A stretch of 64,000 nucleotides of DNA from Icerya purchasi (taxonomy: Eukaryota; Arthropoda; Insecta; Hemiptera; Monophlebidae). The notes beneath the pieces were generated by a model. It searched no databases and had not been told where the DNA came from. It saw only the letters and a program-made list of their open reading frames with translations. Below, piece by piece: positions 1 through 11,466 of the stretch. Each line of letters opens with the position of its first letter. Position 1 is the first letter of the stretch. The translations under genes and the position numbers were made by a program. The DNA lies in contig CM077115.1 in assembly GCA_039619475.1 (NCBI GenBank), forward strand, positions 419,748,557-419,812,556, given 5' to 3'.

Positions 1-1400
1 TTTTAATAATAAACATCGACAAATTTAAGGCTGTGTACAATCACCCGGACTACTACGGTCTCAAAGTGCATTACGCATTACAAAATAGATCTTAAATAAT
101 TCTCCCTAATAAAAACTAGGTCCGGTGTAGTATTAGAAAGGGCAGACTGCAGACTCGAGATGTCAAGATTAGCGCGTGAGATCTGAAATACAGGGCATTG
201 CATATGCCCGGACATGTCAGTTGCGAAATAAATAAATAACATTAGTTGTTGTTACGTCTTGAATTGTTAAAAGTAGGAATCGCATCGATAAAAAGTACAT
301 TTGAATTCGCAAAAAAAAAAAAGAAACTAACAAAAAAAACACCTTATTACATGTTTCCTTCTTCCATCCTGTCTACTGCGTCTCCCAGTGTAAAGCAAAC
401 AATTAGTAATAACCCTCATTCAAAATTTTTCGGTATATATATGTATATATTTTTTTGAACCTTTTTGATTTCTCTTTCGTTCAGACTGTCATGAGGCTTT
501 CCACCGCAACGAATCTTTCAGTTCCACACATTTCGGTTTTAAACCTATTTTTAACAATTGATTCCTACACGGTTGTATATTTTCTTTTCCGTTCTAATCG
601 ACTAGTTCAAGATTTATAGCTGGAATGTGTAGGCTCTACGGAGAGAACTCTATCGCGAAATATTTCGGAAAATATTTCTGCTAGCACTTTTTAGGGAGTA
701 GCGCGTAAATGTAGTTTGACGTAATTTGATTTACTTGTCATTAAGGTTATAGGACGAGAGAAAAAGCCTACTTCGTAGAGGTATACAGAACCGCGAGGTC
801 TCTTTAGAAGGCTGATTCCTCGTTTTTTATATCGACGGAATTTCGATAATCCTACAATGGCGCCATCGCGGTTGTGCTTTTACGACGACATGGTGATTAT
901 TTTTTCGGTGAATCGTCCGCAACGTATTTCTCATCATTTTTTCCCCTTTTAAAACTGCAATTTGAAAGAACCTTTTACTGATAATACAGATGTGAACGCG
1001 GGAACGCGTCTTTTGTAACTTCCGAATTTCACGCTGAATAAGTAGATACGGTTATCCATGGTCGGATTTAATCGCTTCGAAACGTTCGTTTTTCGCGCAG
1101 AAATACACGACCACTATGGCGCGTAAACAAAGCAAGCATCTATCGGTCGCTTAAACGCCTCTTTTTCGTCTACGGGTGTAATAACATCGTTCTGAAGCTG
1201 ATAAGAGACTGGAGCGAGTCTACGTGGGCCGGCTTTTCAGTAAAGTGTCGAAGATTAGATCTGCGTAAACGGTTGGAAATTTACCAGATGATGCAGGCTA
1301 AAAATGGGGAACTCGATGAAGGAAACACAAAATGTCGGAGAACGCTGATACCGACGACGCGTTTAATAAAAAAATATAAACCAACGGTCCAAATAGTTTA
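1..1400. other. unassigned AT-rich DNA
   Basis: No gene or recognisable repeat was seen here. The only reading frames are short, and the one at 246-458 is driven by an A-run and low-complexity codons. Scattered CpG-containing stretches at 780-1340 show that CpG is not strongly depleted, but nothing translates into a protein I know. Confidence 0.5.
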
Positions 1401-1404
1401 ATCT

Positions 1405-1497
1405 ATCAAAAAAATAATAATAAAAAAAATAAAAATAAATAAATAATAAAAATAAAAAAATAAATAAATAATAAAAATAAATAAATAATAAAAAAAT
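1405..1497. repeat. A-rich simple repeat (AAATAAATAA-like)
   Basis: A block of short A-runs separated by single or double T residues, with AATAAATAAATAAT patterns repeated imperfectly. It is low-complexity DNA, possibly the decayed tail of an old retrotransposon insertion, but no element body is visible beside it. Confidence 0.7.
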
Positions 1498-3440
1498 CGA
1501 TAATTATTTGCGTAAATATTTAATAAGATTTTGTATGAATAATTATAATTTTTGTTACTGTTAGAAAGATGAAGAAAATTTCGCTTTACCGGCTAATTCC
1601 TTTCTAATGACTGTTCAAAATTGTAAAAACTTTTAATTAAACTATTTTTAACATATTTTCCGATAAAGTTTAATTAAAAGTTTGACAATTTTGAATTAGT
1701 TAACATTTGTCAAGTATCGCGTAATTAACTGGTTAAAAGTAAAATTTCGAGGTGGAATTTTTTCTCTTTCTTTTTTGGAACCGCAATTTTGCTTTCCGCT
1801 TAAACTCGGTGCTGGGTGGGCGAGCAAGTTATTCCCGACCTGGAAAACTCCTTGTGACACTGCTGTATGGCTGCGGGCGGTTCATTACTTTCGAAACTGT
1901 TGTCAGGTGACTGGTTTAAATCTTTTCTGATGTCAGCATGACGGGCAGTGTTGATCTGCAACATTGCTCTAAGATGGAAAACTTTTGCCCTAGTGTCGCT
2001 GATACTCTCCCATCCGATATATAAGGTCACAAAGCATGTCTCGTTGAAGAAGTTGGCTAGTGCGTTTTCTCGTTCAATTTCAAAAATTTCAGAAATTATT
2101 TCCATTACGAAAGACATTATTCGGTCCGGGAAAGAAAACACAACTCGCAGCGAAGAGACGCGTAAAAAACGACAATCGTCTACTTTTTAGTTCCCCACGA
2201 TTTCGCCGGGCGTTGAATTTCGCAGACTGCTGAATCTCAAGTCATGATAGCCGCAGATTGCTCGTCCGTCTCCCGATGGGCTGAGTCGCCGAAATCTGAT
2301 TTAACGTTACGTTCGAAAAATTCCCCGTTCCGCTTACAATCGGGGCGACTGGGAATTTCCCTATCGATTTCCGGCTTGCATCGGACAAGAGAGCACTCGG
2401 AAATAGTAAGCATCTTTCTTCCGGCTCGTTTCCACGCGGCATCATCTGGAAAATGCGCCGCCATTCACTAGGACGGCTACGCTTTTCACCTGTCAACGGC
2501 ATTTTCCCAGTTGACACGGTCGCGGAAATGATAAATAACGAACAGTTAGCGCTCGCGAAATAATCTTGCCTGGTTCCCGTCATCATCGCCCGATTAAATG
2601 TCAGCCTTTATCAATTACCTTATTTGCTCTTTGTCACCAGGCGAGACGTTCAACTAATCGTCTTTTTTTTCTTTTTCTTCTTTTGCCTTTATTAGCCGTA
2701 CTAGGCATTAACGCGGGAAACGGACGAGCAACCGATGTGCCGTCATATTTATTTGTCGAGTCCCGCTGCCGATTTAAACATGTTCGGCTCAGTGTGCGCC
2801 TCATTAATATTTGCCAAAGATCATTTATAATTCGTCACGTGTGCGGAATAGCGAAAGTTTTGAACTCTGTTCGTTAGAGGGAAAATAGTATTCTCCAGGT
2901 GGTTCGGTCAAATTTCCCGTTGACAGAGTTGACGTCGTTCTTCTTTTAAAGAGTGCCTATATGGCAGCGGCACCTTACAGACCAATGAACCAAGAGGCCG
3001 ATATGTATGGAATTCTCATTTTTTACTTGTAACCTGTTTTATTACCATTTTGCAGCAGCACCGATTTATTAAGCACACTCTACTTTAGCTCTTGCAGTAA
3101 TTGTAGGATAATTGCAAATTTTGGCAACCAAATCGGTCCATTACTCTGCTGAATAGTTCAGTCCTTAATATCATCGAGTTAAATAAATATTCCTTAAATA
3201 ACGCGGAAGGGGGGATTTCGGTTGCCAACTAAATCGAAACAGTCTAATCACTCGCGCAAGGAGTTTTCAGAGACCTACGTGCCGTGAATGTGATTCTGAT
3301 TCTCTCTTTGCAATATGCTTGTTTCGCTTCTGTCATTAACTGCTCCGTTCCGTTTCAGGTCTCTTTCGAAACAACTTTGTCAGATTTATCAAATAGCCAG
3401 AGTTTCCTTACAACAAATAAGCCCAGAATTTTTATTTATG
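1498..3440. other. unassigned block, partly open on both strands
   Basis: From about 1800 to 2900 the DNA is visibly richer in G and C than its surroundings. Overlapping frames therefore stay open on both strands, including a 113-codon minus frame at 1800-2141 and frames at 2237-2586. None has a motif I recognise, and the mutual overlap argues that composition rather than selection keeps them open. Poly(T) and CT-rich patches lie at 2661-2690. I call no gene here. Confidence 0.4.
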
Positions 3441-3473
3441 TACATGCGCCGTAATAGCCCCTTTGACTTACAA

Positions 3474-3549
3474 ACGGCGTACAGTTGTAATAACATTTAA
3501 TGCCGAGTTCGTTGATGATTATTTAGATTCCGAAACGTGTTTTAACGGA
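3474..3549 (+). pseudogene. BEL/Pao-like reverse transcriptase motif relic, copy 1
   Basis: A short plus-strand stretch reads NAEFVDDYLDSE, with VDDYLDS at 3511-3531. BEL/Pao retrotransposon reverse transcriptases carry a palm-domain motif of the YVDDYLDS type, where the two aspartates bind catalytic metal. The stretch is too short and broken to be a gene. It is about 87 percent identical by eye to 4091-4166, and the differences fall mostly at third codon positions. That supports a protein-coding past. A chance duplicated sequence is the main alternative. Confidence 0.35.
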
Positions 3550-3750
3550 ACTTTGGAAGGACATCTGAAAACCGAAGCGTGATTTACCGCTGTCATCTCC
3601 GTTATTCGCCTTTCATTGTTAGGCGTCTTCGAGGTGACAGGGTACTCTTCAGTTGTGTTATTTGTTTGCGGACGTCATGCCCAAACCATCACGAACCAAT
3701 GGATCAAGCGACCACCTGACGCCATTTTTCTTTGTTGTTAATAATTTTCA

Positions 3751-3990
3751 TTAATTCTGATAGAGGTAATTTTGTGACAGTTTTGGTCGCCCTCGACTCC
3801 TTTTTCCATTGATTTTTCCTTGTATGAGAATTCGTTCTGATCCGTTCCGCCTCGGAACTTTAAGCTCTGTCTTATTATTGTAAGAAATAATCGTTGCAGG
3901 GATTCTATACGCAGTTGGTTTAAGATTGATAGATTGATCCTTTGCCCAAGATATTCTAGACATGCGCCTGTAGCAAGTCAAAAGCTTCAA
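3751..3990 (-). pseudogene. LINE carboxyl-terminal relic (QGKIxGKRxRGRP type)
   Basis: The minus frame of 79 codons contains YRRMSRISW near its start and ILIQGKINGKRSRGRP near its end. In many arthropod non-LTR retrotransposon proteins the tail downstream of the reverse transcriptase reads like RRMLRISW, then a 'QGKIEGKRGRGRPR'-type segment before a tryptophan-rich end. The order and approximate spacing agree. The middle (residues about 20-50) is unlike the family and the frame has no RT domain, so this is a decayed 3' fragment. It lies between the two VDDYLDS relics. Confidence 0.55.
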
Positions 3991-4090
3991 TTTTCCAGCG
4001 TGATACCGCTGTTATACCTCATGACTCTGAATCGCAACGAAACATCGAGTGTATTAGTGTTTGCATCAATCTTCTCTTCGCTCGGCATGA

Positions 4091-4166
4091 ACTGCGTACG
4101 GCTGTAATAACATCTAATGCGGAATTCGTTGATGATTATTTAGATTCCGAAACGTATTTCAACGGT
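4091..4166 (+). pseudogene. BEL/Pao-like reverse transcriptase motif relic, copy 2
   Basis: A second plus-strand stretch reads LRTAVITSNAEFVDDYLDSE, with VDDYLDS at 4128-4148. It matches 3474-3549 over about 76 bp. Relative to copy 1, changes such as GCC/GCG, GAG/GAA, TTT/TTC and GGA/GGT are synonymous in this frame, with one Cys/Tyr replacement. The residues before the motif resemble the hydrophobic run preceding VDDY in Pao-type enzymes, but no other RT block could be read nearby. Confidence 0.35.
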
Positions 4167-4328
4167 CAGTTCTCCTTGAAAAGCACGCATATCACTGTTT
4201 TAAAGACAACGCGTTGCGTAAAAGCGTTTAAGGATAATTTTTGAATATTTTTTGTATTTTTTTGGGGTTTCCCTATTGAAGCAAAATATCAGTGGTCTTT
4301 TATGTTTTCGGTTAAACATCCAATTGGG

Positions 4329-4579
4329 GCCAATTAAAATTGTTTTTATTTAAAAAATGTCGCAATTTTATGTAACGAAAAATGTAACAAAACAATGTCT
4401 TAATTTTATATAATAAAAGTTAAATGTTAGGATAAGATTTTTGTGATTATGTTATTTTTTTTTGTGTTGATGCCAGTAAGACTTACGTTGTAAATTTTGA
4501 TCATTTTATACAAAGTATAGAAGAGAAAGGGACAAGCCCCTTGTGAGGCCAAAATGGCCGAGTTTATATATATATATAT
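4329..4579 (+). repeat. TA-linked repeat family, unit 1 (partial)
   Basis: This AT-rich unit contains AAAAATGTCGCAATTTTATG, an internal TAAGACTTACGTTGTAAAT block and a GC-rich tail ending GGCCAAAATGGCCGAGTT, followed at once by a TA run. Unit 2 follows directly. The tail in this unit has lost the first half of the GGGGC/GCCCC hairpin seen in its relatives. See 4577-5014 for the fuller unit. Confidence 0.7.
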
Positions 4580-4976
4580 TAATTACAACGTAATTCTTAG
4601 GTTACCCCCCATTCGAAAAAATGTCCCAATTTTATGTAACGCTAAATGTCCCAAAAAAATGTCCAGAAAAATGTCTCAATTTTATGTAACGTTTGTTATA
4701 TTTTGTAGGATTTTTGTCATTGTTATTTAAAAAATGTCACAATTTTATGTAATGAAATATGTAACGAAAAATGTAACGAAAAAATGTCTTAATTTTATAT
4801 AACGGAAGTTAAATATTAGAATAGGATTTTTATGGTTATGTTATTTTTTGTGTGTGTTGATGTCAGTAAGAATTACGTTGTAAATTTTGATAATTTTATA
4901 CAAAGTATAGAAGAGAAAGAGACAGAAATGAAAACAAGAGGGGTCAAGGGGCGCAGCCCCTTGCGAGGCCAAAATG

Positions 4977-5014
<38 letters not shown>
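4577..5014 (+). repeat. TA-linked repeat family, unit 2 with (TA)n
   Basis: The unit starts ATTAATTACAACGTAATTC directly after a TA run. It continues through AATGTCCCAATTTTATGTAA-like blocks, then the inverted form of its start (TAAGAATTACGTTGTAAAT). It ends in a GC-rich tail whose AAGGGGCGCAGCCCCTT (4946-4963) can form a short hairpin, then GAGGCCAAAATGAGTT and a TA run (4980-5013). Subterminal inverted repeats plus a near-3' hairpin plus a microsatellite recall Helentron/DINE-type non-autonomous elements. A TA-targeting MITE is the alternative. No protein is encoded. Confidence 0.7.
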
Positions 5015-5017
<3 letters not shown>

Positions 5018-6902
5018 GCTCGCCTGGGCTAATTATATTTTTTTTTCCGACATTTCATCAGCTTTGGTCCAACACTTGACAGATTATATTACAAATTTAG
5101 ATTCTGAGGCGACTGAAGGTGGAAAGCGTAAAGGATTGAAGTAACAAGAGAATGATTGCGCTAAGATAGGATTTACTAAGCCGATTTTGTTCCGGTATTT
5201 GTGCATATAAATACACTGATTCCTCAGTGAGGTTTTATTGCATAATTTATAAATTTTTCGTGTAATTTAGCCGCTCACCAGTATGGATTTTTGCCATTGA
5301 GGTAGACATAAAGAGGGGTGAAGTACATTGAATAAAATAAAAAGAATATTAAATAAAATATTACTACGGTAAATACAAATGTAAATTCTAGATTTAGGAG
5401 AAAAAAAATTTTGGCGTTGTTCTTTATATGTTTGATAATGAATTTTATTAATTCATTGCATTAATAAATTTATAGGTAAAATTTGAAACGACAATTTTTA
5501 TTTTTATTCGTATATATAATATATATATATATTTATATGTATAGAAATTTTGTGTACTTGGAATGAAAATGAGATGAAGAAAGAGAGGTTCGTTAAGCGA
5601 CAGGGAGACCTATTTTTTACAGTTGACGAAGAGAAAACTTTCGACTAACTTTAAATCACGACGAAAATAGGTAAAAAAAAAATTTACTTATTGAAGTGGA
5701 CGTTTTTCGCTTAACATTTAGTACATCGTATCAATATCACTGAATCGCTTAGTCACGCTTGTCTGCCTGTTGTATACATTCCGCTTCGCTTTTAAACGGA
5801 GATAAGGAGTACCAGCAAAAGCGGCATATTTCACAGTGGCATTTCTTCACAGTGATAGCAGTAAACTTTCCAGAATAAAAATCAGCAGAAGTTCGCTATT
5901 TAGCACAATAATTATTAGAAAGATCGAAGGGGAAAAAATTGGCATCGGTAAATTGAGGACTCATTATTTCAAAATGTCCCAAATATTCATCAAAAATGGA
6001 AACGTATGGCAGTGGAAAGATGATTAATTGAAGATTGCGAACTCGCTATGCGGAACAGAAAAACTCTGAAATTCAGTTCATTCTTTTCTTGGTCTGAAAC
6101 GTACCCATTTTCGACTGAACTTTTTCTATTTAGCTATTCTTTCGTACAGCCGGATAAAACTGAACGAAGAATATGCCTTTTTCGGTGGCGAACGAACTTA
6201 TAAAAGCATTTCCGCAGCTTCTACGACTTTGAGCAGATACAAACGGACAAATAAATATTTTTCTCCTTTGTAATAATATCGCAGACACTGAAAATTGCGG
6301 ACTGTTTGTACGATAAAGCGGTTATCCTCGTCCCCGTATTCACTTTAAATACATTATTACCGATGTTTGTACGGAGCAGACTCTTTCATATTGAAACGAT
6401 TGAAAATGTCCGTGGAACAGGAAAATATATATTGGTCCCGTAGTAGCGAGTTCCATTCGGAAATTTATCGAGAACTTGGCAGAATAAGGCCGTAATCTAG
6501 ACCGTTTCAACCAATGACGGCCGTCACGATAAAATCGCATATATATTTCTTTGCCACTTGGAATGTTATTATGGTAATCGCTATTACTCCACGATATATT
6601 TTTGCACAGTCCGTTGTAACTTTTTTTTTGTTGATTTTTGTCGGAAAATTAGTAAAACTTGGAATGCAATCTGCTTAATCCACGAGTTCATATGCGGATG
6701 AAATTATTACGGTTATCGTGCAATCGGACGACATCGTGTGCAGATATTCACAGGGATCAGCTAATTGCAAGTATGAAGTGAAATCTGGGCACACATTTTG
6801 AATAGAAATGTACTTATATCACGATGCTTAAAATTCAGTGGCACGACACTGCCCCCCACCTTGGGATTTCGACCGGGGTTGGTGCGAGAAAAATTATTTT
6901 AA
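5015..6902. other. unassigned AT-rich DNA
   Basis: No gene was recognised. A TA-rich patch lies at 5512-5542. The stretch 6030-6560 is less AT-rich but its longest frames (about 65 codons) have no family resemblance. Confidence 0.45.
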
Positions 6903-7157
6903 CTAGTTGGGCAGTGTTCTCAAATTTTGTTCATCAAGCCGCTGCGAACGCTCGATACTCGACTCTCTAGCACGCGATTGCGACGCGTATTCTCTCTGAC
7001 TTGCAAGACGATTTTCAGTTTCTGATGAAGATTCTCCATTACGACGTATTTTTGATGCCCTCGCCTGGGAACTATTTCTAGAAAGTTGAGATCTTAATCT
7101 TTTAGACATTTTGTACCTTTTACAAAAGAGATAACGGTAACGCTCGAAAATTTTCAT
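6903..7157 (-). CDS. small ORF with an STPR-like 23-residue unit, possibly Helitron-derived
   Basis: This 84-codon minus frame is rich in Arg, Ser, Glu and Gln. From about residue 41 it reads ESSSETENRLASQREYASQS and then a related unit beginning RESSIERSQRLDEQ, a spacing of about 23 residues. This matches the STPR motif (one-score-and-three-residue peptide repeat), a basic DNA-binding helix-rich repeat known from FMBP-1 and also found near the amino end of some arthropod Helitron-like helicase proteins. An internal Met at residue 17 (MSKRLRSQLS) is an equally good start. No helicase was found downstream, so it is a fragment, a small exon, or a coincidence of composition. Codon use looks more protein-like than that of its neighbours. 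Confidence 0.35.
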   Translation of the reverse strand: MKIFERYRYLFCKRYKMSKRLRSQLSRNSSQARASKIRRNGESSSETENRLASQREYASQSRARESSIERSQRLDEQNLRTLPN

Positions 7158-7390
7158 TCCTTACGTTAACACACTATTTCCATTAGTGATGAGCCTGTAA
7201 ACGATGCTAAGTCGATGTTTATCCGAATTTACATTTCCCCATGATAATTAACATTGATATTTTAATGTTTTATAAAAAAAGTTTTTGCAGCGCACGCGAT
7301 GTAAGGAATTGTTTAGGTCATTTTTTTACACCTCGAGTTACATTATTGGAGTTTTAGTAAGGATCCATAATTTTTTTGAAAATATAATAT

Positions 7391-7525
7391 AGCCTATGTC
7401 AGCCGGAGATAGTGTAGCTTCCCAACGGTGAAAGAATTTTTCAAATCGGTCCAGTAGTTTCGGAGCCTATGCAATGTAAACAAACAAACAATCAAATCTT
7501 TCCTCTTTATAATATTAGTATAGAC
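7391..7525 (+). mobile_element. RTE-type non-LTR retrotransposon or SINE 3' end
   Basis: The stretch contains the blocks AGCTTCCCAACGGTGAAAGA, TTCAAATCGGTCCAGTAGTT, an ACAAACAAACAATC run and TTTATAATATTAGTATAGA. These are the well-known 3' terminal blocks of RTE-clade elements and of SINEs sharing their tails in many arthropods. It is only the non-coding terminus; no RT frame lies upstream, so it is a 5'-truncated copy or a SINE tail. Confidence 0.75.
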
Positions 7526-8584
7526 AAATACACTATCCGTAAATAATAATAAACTTGAAAAATCCGGAATAATATATAAAATAACACGCGACACTTGTAA
7601 AAAATTCTTTATTGGACACAAACAATGAGAACATTTAAAATAAGTTATAGTGAGCATATAGGCGCAATTAATAAACATACTGACATAGCCCTAGCTGGAC
7701 ACATTATAAAAATTAACATTTAATATTAATATAAAATTATTATAAAAGTTACGTATATAAATAATAACAATATACTAAATGACGCGGAAATATATTTAAA
7801 AATTTAAAAATAAATTAATAAATAATATCATTCCAAATATTAATAATCCTTTATTTAAATATTTAAATATTATTTCGTATTTCCGATTTATGTTTTTCTT
7901 AATATTTAATTTATACTGTATTAAAATGAACATCGTATTGTAATTCTTAATAATTTATACCGATTATGGTTTACCGAAGTATTGTATTTTATTAGTTGTT
8001 ATCATTGAAATTTTGAGTTAGTCAATCTAACGGTGCTGTGTCACCGAAACTTTACAATATATTTACTGAATCCTTTTTCTGACTTATAAAAAGACAAGGA
8101 TATACGTAGCGTATATTTTTTTTTTCTCGTAATTTTTAATTATTTAGACCGATTTTAATGACCCGATCAGTGGTCGTACGCTACATGAGAGTACCATCGA
8201 TGAATATTATCAGTGCACAGAGATCAAGTAGTTATGAAATAACGCAGAAAAACGTAGTCTCTTTGGAACAATTTTTAGTAATGTAACAAATGCCAATGAC
8301 GCTTCAAATATAATTGGTATTATTTACCATGGAAGCGTAAACCGGGGAAAAAAAAAAACAACAAAAAAAAAACTGAATATAGCTAGATAAAAAAAGTTAG
8401 AATATACTATAGAAATGCAGATTCGAAAAAGCAAACAAATTTGCAGTCACCTTAGCGCAATCATCACTGATGAGTTAATCCTTTGTACTGACTTCAACGA
8501 TGTCCTTTGTGCATTTTTTTTAGATTTTTTTACATTCCATTATCGTTTTTAACTGCCATGATCATCATGGTGAAAGCTGCCTAG
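7526..8584. other. unassigned, very AT-rich DNA
   Basis: Dominated by A and T with short AATAT patches (7690-7920) and an A-rich patch at 8344-8376. No coding or repeat family signal was read. Confidence 0.45.
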
Positions 8585-8960
8585 GCTACTTTAAAGCCCA
8601 CGTGACACAGTCTGCCATCCTGAATGTGCTTCTTCAAAGCGCTATATGATTTGTTGTGCAATATTTCTGCCAGCGATCTGAAAGTGCTTGGACTGCAATA
8701 AAGCTACGGCGTTCAATTAGAATACGTTGCACTGACGGATATTTTAATTCTGCACAGTATGGACACGTGCTAGTTATGCTTTGGCAGTATGTGGTCATGA
8801 CTTTTAGCTGTATACCCTATTCTTAGCCGATTGATCGTTGTGTATTCAACACGCGGGCTATTAATCGGTTTTATTTGGCTTAAAAATGTAGTCTTGGACC
8901 TGCGTTTTTTGCTCCACTGCTATCAGTTATTCTTTCGTGTAGAAACGTGTCAAGCGTTGT
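8585..8960 (-). pseudogene. I/R1-like LINE carboxyl-terminal relic, copy 1
   Basis: On the minus strand, pieces in adjacent frames read INRLRIGYTAKSHDHILPKH and then CPYCAELKYPSVQRILIERR. Non-LTR elements of the I and R1 groups end with a segment of the form RLRIGHTRLTHxYLL, a CxxC, then a His/Cys-containing 'VxHILxECPxY' block after the RNase H domain. The order fits, with one frameshift between the two pieces, and the His and last Cys of the finger are lost. A related copy is at 25360-25600. Confidence 0.55.
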
Positions 8961-9936
8961 TGGACGCCGTGAGATTTTATTGGAGATAACATAGCTGAGC
9001 GAGCTTCTAGATTCGCGCGCTCACACTCCCTGGGATCTGAGTATGTACAGGGACCGGCAGTTATTCATAGGTGTTTACCGGTCAGTAACGGTTTGAATAT
9101 CCGATGAGTGTCGGTGAGTATTTATTAAAATAAGCTTTGAAAAAAGGAAATAGAGAGATTTGCTTAATATAACCTGAGAAAAATTAGCCAAAAAGTTTTC
9201 ATTAGATAATGCTCAAAATTTTAAAATTAAAAAAGGACGATAATAGCGAATAACTTAAAATGTTATTAACGTTATTTACTGTATGCAAATGAAGATTCGA
9301 GTGAAAATGATGGAACCCTTTTGAGCGTGAGTTGCAAGTTCATTACTGACGGAATTTGAACGTTAGATTCTTATGCTGCTGCCCGGCTCTTTACGGAGTA
9401 CAGAAGACGGTGGTATTTTAGGTGTCGTGATGATATTTCCGCATACCAATGGCGTGAGGTATTTACACACAGTTTGCCTCCGCTTCCTGAATACTTTAGC
9501 CGCTATAATAGTGTTGCCTTCTGTGGCCGTCGTGGACGTGTATTGTTGTAGGTTATCTGTATTATGACTTAAAAATATTCGCATTAAAAATTGTGAAATA
9601 AAATAGTTAAAAAAAGCAAAAATACCGAAAATTTTCTTAATAAAGATTTGCTAAAAAGTAAAAAATAAAATTACACCATAAAAAGATATTTTACAATATA
9701 AAATATACATGTTAATACTTATTTTCACAGTAGACTAAATTTCAAACTGAAACTAATTAAAAACCGCACAGTTTTCATTATGCAATATATTTGCTTTGTA
9801 GAATTTAATGTTGTTTTTTAATTGTTCCAATTGGAAATGTAACCGAAACTCTAATTAAGGTATGAATGTGTAAGAATCGATCATAATATCCCCCTTCTTT
9901 AAGGTGGATTTTACTGTATAAGATATATGCTTTGTC
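8961..9936. other. unassigned DNA
   Basis: No gene recognised. At 9363-9584 both strands are open for 64-73 codons, but neither translation resembles a known family. Confidence 0.4.
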
Positions 9937-10195
9937 TTCTTTTTTCTTTTTCCGGGACGTCAGCGGCTGTGACCCAACAATTAGAAAAGTTTAAATAAGG
10001 GGTTAAATCAGGAGACGATTATAGAGCACAGGAAATATTGAAGTGCAGGGGTATTACAGCTGGAGATGGAAAGGAAAGAATAAAGGAAGAATTATAAGGA
10101 GCAGGAAGACCATTCGATTTGGAGTATAAAACGGAGTGTCAGAAGCAAGTGCCGGGCATTCAAAGAAGATGTGGTTTGCATCAAAGAGTGTAATT
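9937..10195 (-). pseudogene. I-like family, 3' end fragment A
   Basis: The minus-strand translation contains DANHIFFECP, then GLPAPYNSSFILSFPSPAVI, and ends at a stop at 10003-10005. It parallels the last 60 or so residues of the long RT frame at 43472-46591 (DPDHIMFSCSS, GIPAPYCASFILSLPSPSVI). A small frameshift separates the two blocks. The 3' untranslated part runs toward a T-rich stretch (9935-9953) that would be the former poly(A) tail. It is a 5'-truncated, decayed insertion. Confidence 0.7.
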
Positions 10196-10838
10196 ATTTT
10201 TTACTTTTTAGCGCGTTTTTATTACATTTTTCTTTACAGTAAGCTAAAATCTATCGTTAAAAGTATTTAAAAGCTCCCTGGAGCAATGGAACATAATTTT
10301 TTTCCGCCTTTTCGTATGGAGTTTAAAAAGGTGGAATATACGAAAAAAAAACAAAAAAGAAAAACAACAGATTAGGGATTGGACTATATACCGAGCGTGT
10401 CGCGTGGGACTAGCCGGTTTAAAAAATTTACGCAATAAAGGAATTTTAATTATTGTTTTAGTAAATTAATATTAAAACTTAATAGTCGATTATCGTAAAG
10501 TGTACAATTAAAGAAAATTTTAGGGGAAGCAACTGGCGCAGCTAGGCTTACTCGTGTAATTAGTTTTTGCCGATAAATCGTTTTGAAAATATGCGCATTT
10601 TTCGTAGGAAATTTAAAATTTCCATTTTATGCTCGTCTGCTCGGTTAAATTGAGGCGGTCGGTCTTAATTTACGTTCGCGCTGTACGAATTCCGAAAAAT
10701 GGAATAGCGAAAAAATTTCTTACGCAGATAGTTCTTTTAATATTTTATATTTCGAGTGTACAATTTAACTATTCTTCGTTTGTTTTTTTTTTTTTTGTTT
10801 TCTTTTATTGTTATTCAAATTGCTTTTCATATTTCAGA
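10196..10838. other. unassigned AT-rich DNA
   Basis: No recognisable feature. A T-run at 10783-10796 precedes a CATATTTCAG splice-acceptor-like site at 10838. Confidence 0.4.
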
Positions 10839-10941
10839 TGACTCTTTGGAATTTAGAATTTTATTCTTCCATTAGCTGGAAGTTGTGGGAGAGGAAAAAA
10901 TGGGAGAACCCCGAAAAGCAAATAAAATCCGGTAGCGAACC
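10839..10941 (+). other. candidate exon after a TTTCAG acceptor (weak)
   Basis: A pyrimidine-rich tract ending CATATTTCAG is followed by an open frame starting ATG (MTLWNLEFYSSISWKLWERK), which stays open to about 10970. A GT near 10942 is a poor donor. The composition is unremarkable and I recognise no protein, so this is only a pattern worth checking next to the better candidate at 11429. Confidence 0.15.
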
Positions 10942-11428
10942 TTTTAAAAAATTAAGTTGAGGCCAGTTTACAGAGTGTACAATACTCCATTACCGAGATT
11001 AAACTGGGAGTCGCCGAAATTTTTCGGTAAAAGATGCGTTCCTTCAACCCGGACGAAGAATTCTTTTACTCTAATTAATTTTCCGATTCCTCTCCCCCCC
11101 TCCTCCACCCGCGCCCTTTTATTTTACTTTTTCTTCCTTCGTTTCGTTTAAAAATGCCACCTCCTAATTATTGGCGAAAAAAGAAAAAAATGACGCTGGA
11201 CTTTACGGTTGAAGAAGAACAAAGGTCGCCTAAAGTAATTGTTTTCTTTACCTAAAAGACGGAAATGTATCATTGCCGTTGCCGGTGACTTACGACCAAA
11301 ACGTTTTCCAGCAACGTTATTTACCTAGCATTGTTCAGCTCTTGTTGTTTTTCTTTTCAACTCGTATTTTTCGTTTGTTTACTTTAATTTTCTCATCCGT
11401 TATCTCAAATTTGTTTGTTTATTTTCAG

Positions 11429-11466
11429 AAGTATTTCGAACTCTTCGCGACGTCGACCAGACCCCG
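11429..11466 (+). other. candidate 38-nt microexon
   Basis: A T-rich tract ending TTATTTTCAG at 11428 and a GTAAGC donor at 11467 bracket 38 bases that are GC-rich relative to the flanks. All three frames are open; frame 1 gives KYFELFATSTRP. Splice signals of this quality so close together are uncommon by chance but not rare in 64 kb of AT-rich DNA. The surrounding 10.95-12.03 kb is somewhat richer in CpG than its neighbourhood. Confidence 0.25.

Noticed and set aside
1800..2190. Host gene suggested by overlapping 113- and 80-codon frames
   Set aside because: Frames are open on both strands in a locally GC-richer patch; no motif, no splice context that decides a strand.
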